Part shown: piece after piece, positions 6,720 through 8,985 of the stretch
Layout: every line of letters begins with the position of its first letter
Numbering within the stretch: position 1 is the first letter of the stretch
NCBI GenBank assembly: GCA_949346185.1
Contig: CASGVX010000075.1
Location: 1-8,985, forward strand
DNA length: 8,985 nucleotides
Source of the DNA: an uncultured Lachnospiraceae bacterium
GTDB taxonomy: Bacteria > Bacillota > Clostridia > Lachnospirales > Lachnospiraceae
Reading direction: 5' to 3'
Notes under the pieces: generated by a model
Seen by the model: the letters and a program-made list of their open reading frames with translations, nothing else
Database searches by the model: none
What the model was told of the DNA's origin: nothing
Translations under genes and position numbers: made by a program

Positions 6720-6792
6720 CTTTCTTTTACAAATCGACAACGCATTCCTGCGATGCGCATGCATAGCCCTTATGCCGCAAAGCAAAACTTAG

Positions 6793-8247
6793 CTACACAT
6801 TGATCTCTGCCTTCACGCCCAAAATATCCCGATTGGCATCCAGAATGGGCTGAATCACATCTTCAATAAATTCCTTCACCTGAGAAGGCGCCCGCCCTAC
6901 ATATTTCTCCGGCTGCATTGCCTCCTCCAGTTCCTCCAGCCCTACTGGGAACTTATCATCTTCCGCAATCAATTCCAGCAGGTTATTGTCCAGACCGCGC
7001 ATCTTCACATTCTCTCCTGCCTTCATAGACAGGGTGCGGATTTCCTCATGCAAATCCTGGCGGTTGCCGCCAGCCTTCACCGCATCCATCATAATATTTT
7101 CCGTGGCCATGAAAGGCAGTTCCGACATCAGCCTCTTCTCAATCACCTTGTCATATACCACCAGACCATCCACCACGTTCAGCAGAAGATCCAAGATGCC
7201 ATCGGTGGCCAAAAATCCCTCCGGCACGCTAATCCTCTTATTGGCAGAATCATCCAAGGTTCTCTCAAACCATTGGCATGCAGAAGTAAACATTCCATTC
7301 ATCACGTCGGACATCACATACCGGGACAGGGATGCAATCCTCTCGCTCCTCATAGGATTTCTCTTATATGCCATGGCGGAAGAGCCAATCTGGTTCTTCT
7401 CAAAGGGTTCCTCAATCTCCTTCAAGTGCTGGAGCAGACGAATATCGTTAGAAAACTTGTGGGCGCTGGCGGCAATCCCTGCCAACACATTCAGCACCCT
7501 AGTGTCAAGCTTTCTGGAATAGGTCTGCCCAGATACTGGGAAGCAGGCATCGAATCCCATCTTTTCTGCAATCAGCTGATCCAGCTGCTTAATCTTTTCC
7601 TCGTCCCCGTCAAAGAGTTCCATGAAGCTGGCCTGGGTTCCCGTAGTTCCCTTGGAGCCCAGAAGCTTCATGGTGGAGAGCACATACTCCAAGTCCTCCA
7701 AATCCATCACGAACTCCTGCAGCCACAGCGTGGCGCGCTTTCCCACCGTGGTAGGCTGGGCTGGCTGGAAATGGGTAAATGCCAGCGTGGGCTGAGCCCG
7801 ATGCTCCATGGCAAATCTTGCCAGTTCGTCAATCACGTTGATTAACTTCTTCCGCACCAGCTGCAGCGCTTCCGTCATCACGATCACATCCGTGTTGTCA
7901 CCCACATAGCAGGAAGTGGCTCCCAGATGAATAATGCCCGCCGCCTTCGGGCACTGCTGTCCATAGGCATACACATGGCTCATGACATCATGGCGCACCA
8001 GCTTTTCCCTCTCCTTTGCCACCTCGTAATTGATATCCTCCTCATGGCTCTTGAGCTCCTCAATCTGCTCTCTGGTCACGGCAGGACCGCCCTCCTCATT
8101 CTTCAGGCCAAGCTCGTTTTCCGCCTCCGCCAAGGCAATCCACAGCCGCCTCCATGTACGGAACTTCTTGTCTGGCGAAAAGATATACTGCATCTCCCTA
8201 CTGGCATAGCGCTCCGAAAGGGGGCTGGTGTATTTATCTGTATTCAT
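6793..8247 (-). CDS. purB: Adenylosuccinate lyase (PurB), human-ADSL-like type
   Basis: A cytoplasmic homotetrameric lyase that releases fumarate from SAICAR to give AICAR and from adenylosuccinate to give AMP. At 484 residues it is longer than the B. subtilis type (about 431) and equals the human enzyme. From memory many blocks match human ADSL: RHDVMSHV, IIHLGATSCYVGDNTD, TLAFTHFQPAQ, KGTTGTQASF, GQTYSRKLD, EEPFEK, MRSER, WFERTLDDSAN, ELPFMATENI and KAGGNRQD. The catalytic His in THFQPAQ is residue 159 and the signature-loop serine in GSSAMAYKRNP is 289, the same numbers as in the human protein. The loop has Ala where human has Pro (SSAMPYKRNP). All active-site regions appear intact. GGAGG at 8256-8260 lies eight bases before the ATG at 8247; an ATG at 8262 overlapping that site would add five residues. 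It follows purF by 94 bases. Confidence 0.97.
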   Translation of the reverse strand: MNTDKYTSPLSERYASREMQYIFSPDKKFRTWRRLWIALAEAENELGLKNEEGGPAVTREQIEELKSHEEDINYEVAKEREKLVRHDVMSHVYAYGQQCPKAAGIIHLGATSCYVGDNTDVIVMTEALQLVRKKLINVIDELARFAMEHRAQPTLAFTHFQPAQPTTVGKRATLWLQEFVMDLEDLEYVLSTMKLLGSKGTTGTQASFMELFDGDEEKIKQLDQLIAEKMGFDACFPVSGQTYSRKLDTRVLNVLAGIAASAHKFSNDIRLLQHLKEIEEPFEKNQIGSSAMAYKRNPMRSERIASLSRYVMSDVMNGMFTSACQWFERTLDDSANKRISVPEGFLATDGILDLLLNVVDGLVVYDKVIEKRLMSELPFMATENIMMDAVKAGGNRQDLHEEIRTLSMKAGENVKMRGLDNNLLELIAEDDKFPVGLEELEEAMQPEKYVGRAPSQVKEFIEDVIQPILDANRDILGVKAEINV

Positions 8248-8255
8248 CTGTTTTT

Positions 8256-8260
8256 CCTCC
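8256..8260 (-). promoter_or_regulatory. Ribosome-binding site deciding the purB start
   Basis: GGAGG followed by eight bases to the ATG at 8247. The upstream ATG at 8262 directly precedes this site and has no good site of its own, so 8247 is preferred. Confidence 0.6.
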
Positions 8261-8341
8261 ATTATTCTAAATTGTCTTCACGCTTCATGTGAATGTGAAA
8301 GGGTTAAAACTGCTATTACTCATTACTATTCACAGCAACGT

Positions 8342-8932
8342 TTACTTCTCGTAATCTCCCCGGATATCCCCCTTGGGCGTCTCCATGGGATATTCCCCGG
8401 AAAAGCATGCGTGGCAGTATCCCATATCCCCGCCAATCAGCTCGTTCAATCGGCTGGCATCCAGATATCCCAAAGAATCTGCGCCCATCATGTCACGGAT
8501 TTCCTCCACCGTATGCTTGTAGGCAATCAGTTGGTCACTGGAGGGCACGTCCGTGCCAAAATAGCAGGGATACTTGAAGGGCGGGGAACTGATGCGCACA
8601 TGCACCTCCTTCGCCCCCGCATCCTTTAACATCCTCACGATGCGGTCGCTGGTGGTTCCCCGCACAATGGAGTCGTCCACCATAATCACCCGCTTTCCGT
8701 CCACCACATCCCGCAGGGCATTCAGTTTCACCCGCACGCTGGATTCTCTTGCAGACTGGCCTGGCTTGATAAAGGTTCTCCCCACATAACTGTTCTTCAC
8801 GAAGGCTGTCCCATAGGGAATCCCTGACCCCATGGAATACCCCATGGCCGCCGCATTGCCGGATTCCGGCACTCCCACTACGATATCCGCCTCCACCGGA
8901 TGGCTCTGTGCCAGAATGCGTCCGGCAGTCAC
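8342..8932 (-). CDS. purF: Amidophosphoribosyltransferase (PurF), C-terminal half only
   Basis: PurF makes 5-phosphoribosylamine from PRPP and glutamine, the committed step of purine synthesis. Only the phosphoribosyltransferase half is visible (196 codons from a GTG at 8932; full PurF is about 460-480 residues). GVPESG, SGIPYG and YVGRTFI are PurF blocks. The PRPP loop is VIMVDDSIVRGTT (82-94). KYPCYFGTD (C123) and the C-terminal YCHACFSGEYP (C173, C176) supply three cysteines expected to ligate the iron-sulphur cluster of the B. subtilis-type enzyme. The N-terminal glutaminase domain, with its catalytic cysteine, is absent. Upstream codons stay open for only 12 triplets before an in-frame TGA at 8969-8971, where an intact gene should continue. 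AGGAG lies seven bases before the GTG, but I think the gene is truncated by a frameshift or by bad sequence at the edge, not that it starts here. purB follows. Confidence 0.88.
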   Translation of the reverse strand: MTAGRILAQSHPVEADIVVGVPESGNAAAMGYSMGSGIPYGTAFVKNSYVGRTFIKPGQSARESSVRVKLNALRDVVDGKRVIMVDDSIVRGTTSDRIVRMLKDAGAKEVHVRISSPPFKYPCYFGTDVPSSDQLIAYKHTVEEIRDMMGADSLGYLDASRLNELIGGDMGYCHACFSGEYPMETPKGDIRGDYEK

Positions 8933-8985
8933 CCGTTCGCTCCTGTGAGGATATAGACGAAACGGCGCTCAGCTACGCCGAGATA

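Noticed and set aside
6707..6792. A terminator between purB and the HD-GYP gene
   Set aside because: The ATGCGCAT-rich palindromic bases make only short stems and no T-tract follows, so read-through is more likely.
7048..7845. A 265-codon plus-strand frame inside purB
   Set aside because: It is the antisense shadow of purB, whose protein shows continuous conserved blocks. The antisense product is low in recognisable motifs.
8248..8341. A purB promoter, TTCACA-N18-TAGAAT, in the purF-purB gap
   Set aside because: The hexamers match well, but transcription would start inside the GGAGG site, leaving no usable leader. The short TTCAC/GTGAA repeats there form only a five-base stem without a T-tract.

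Overview
The window looks like a chromosomal segment of an anaerobic Firmicute, most likely a Lachnospiraceae-type Clostridium. The support is strong GGAGG ribosome-binding sites, extended -10 promoters, a protein resembling the Lachnospiraceae family DUF3881, and clostridial variants of purine enzymes. I saw no mobile element, CRISPR array, tRNA or rRNA. No stretch longer than 300 bases lacks a gene. The longest gap, 495-752, holds two divergent promoter candidates and nothing else I can support.

Layout, left to right. (1) 1-494, minus: the N-terminal part of a membrane-anchored M23 (LytM-type) peptidase that runs off the left edge. (2) 753-1634, plus: an intact DUF3881-like protein of unknown function. 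(3) 1675-1743: two adjacent perfect hairpins that separate this gene from the convergent minus-strand genes. (4) 1761-4085, minus: a full-length class A penicillin-binding-protein homologue whose catalytic motifs are all altered. (5) 4119-5402, minus: purA, with its own promoter and a perfect hairpin at the predicted transcription start. (6) 5522-6706, minus: an HD-GYP protein with all expected metal ligands. (7) 6793-8247, minus: purB, which resembles human adenylosuccinate lyase closely. (8) 8342-8932, minus: the C-terminal phosphoribosyltransferase half of purF. Its frame is closed by a stop codon near the right edge, where the gene should continue.

How the genes fit together. PurF makes the first committed intermediate of purine synthesis. 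PurB acts twice, at the SAICAR and adenylosuccinate steps. PurA commits IMP to AMP. A likely cyclic-di-GMP phosphodiesterase sits between purB and purA. The inactive-looking PBP follows purA by 33 bases and is probably on the same transcript.

The most unusual item is the PBP homologue. It keeps an intact 774-codon frame, a membrane anchor and recognisable GT51 and transpeptidase folds. However, the GT51 catalytic Glu is Gln, and the SxxK, SxN and KTG motifs read TLFD, NLS and RYG. It is best read as a pseudoenzyme retained for a structural, regulatory or ligand-sensing job at the cell wall.
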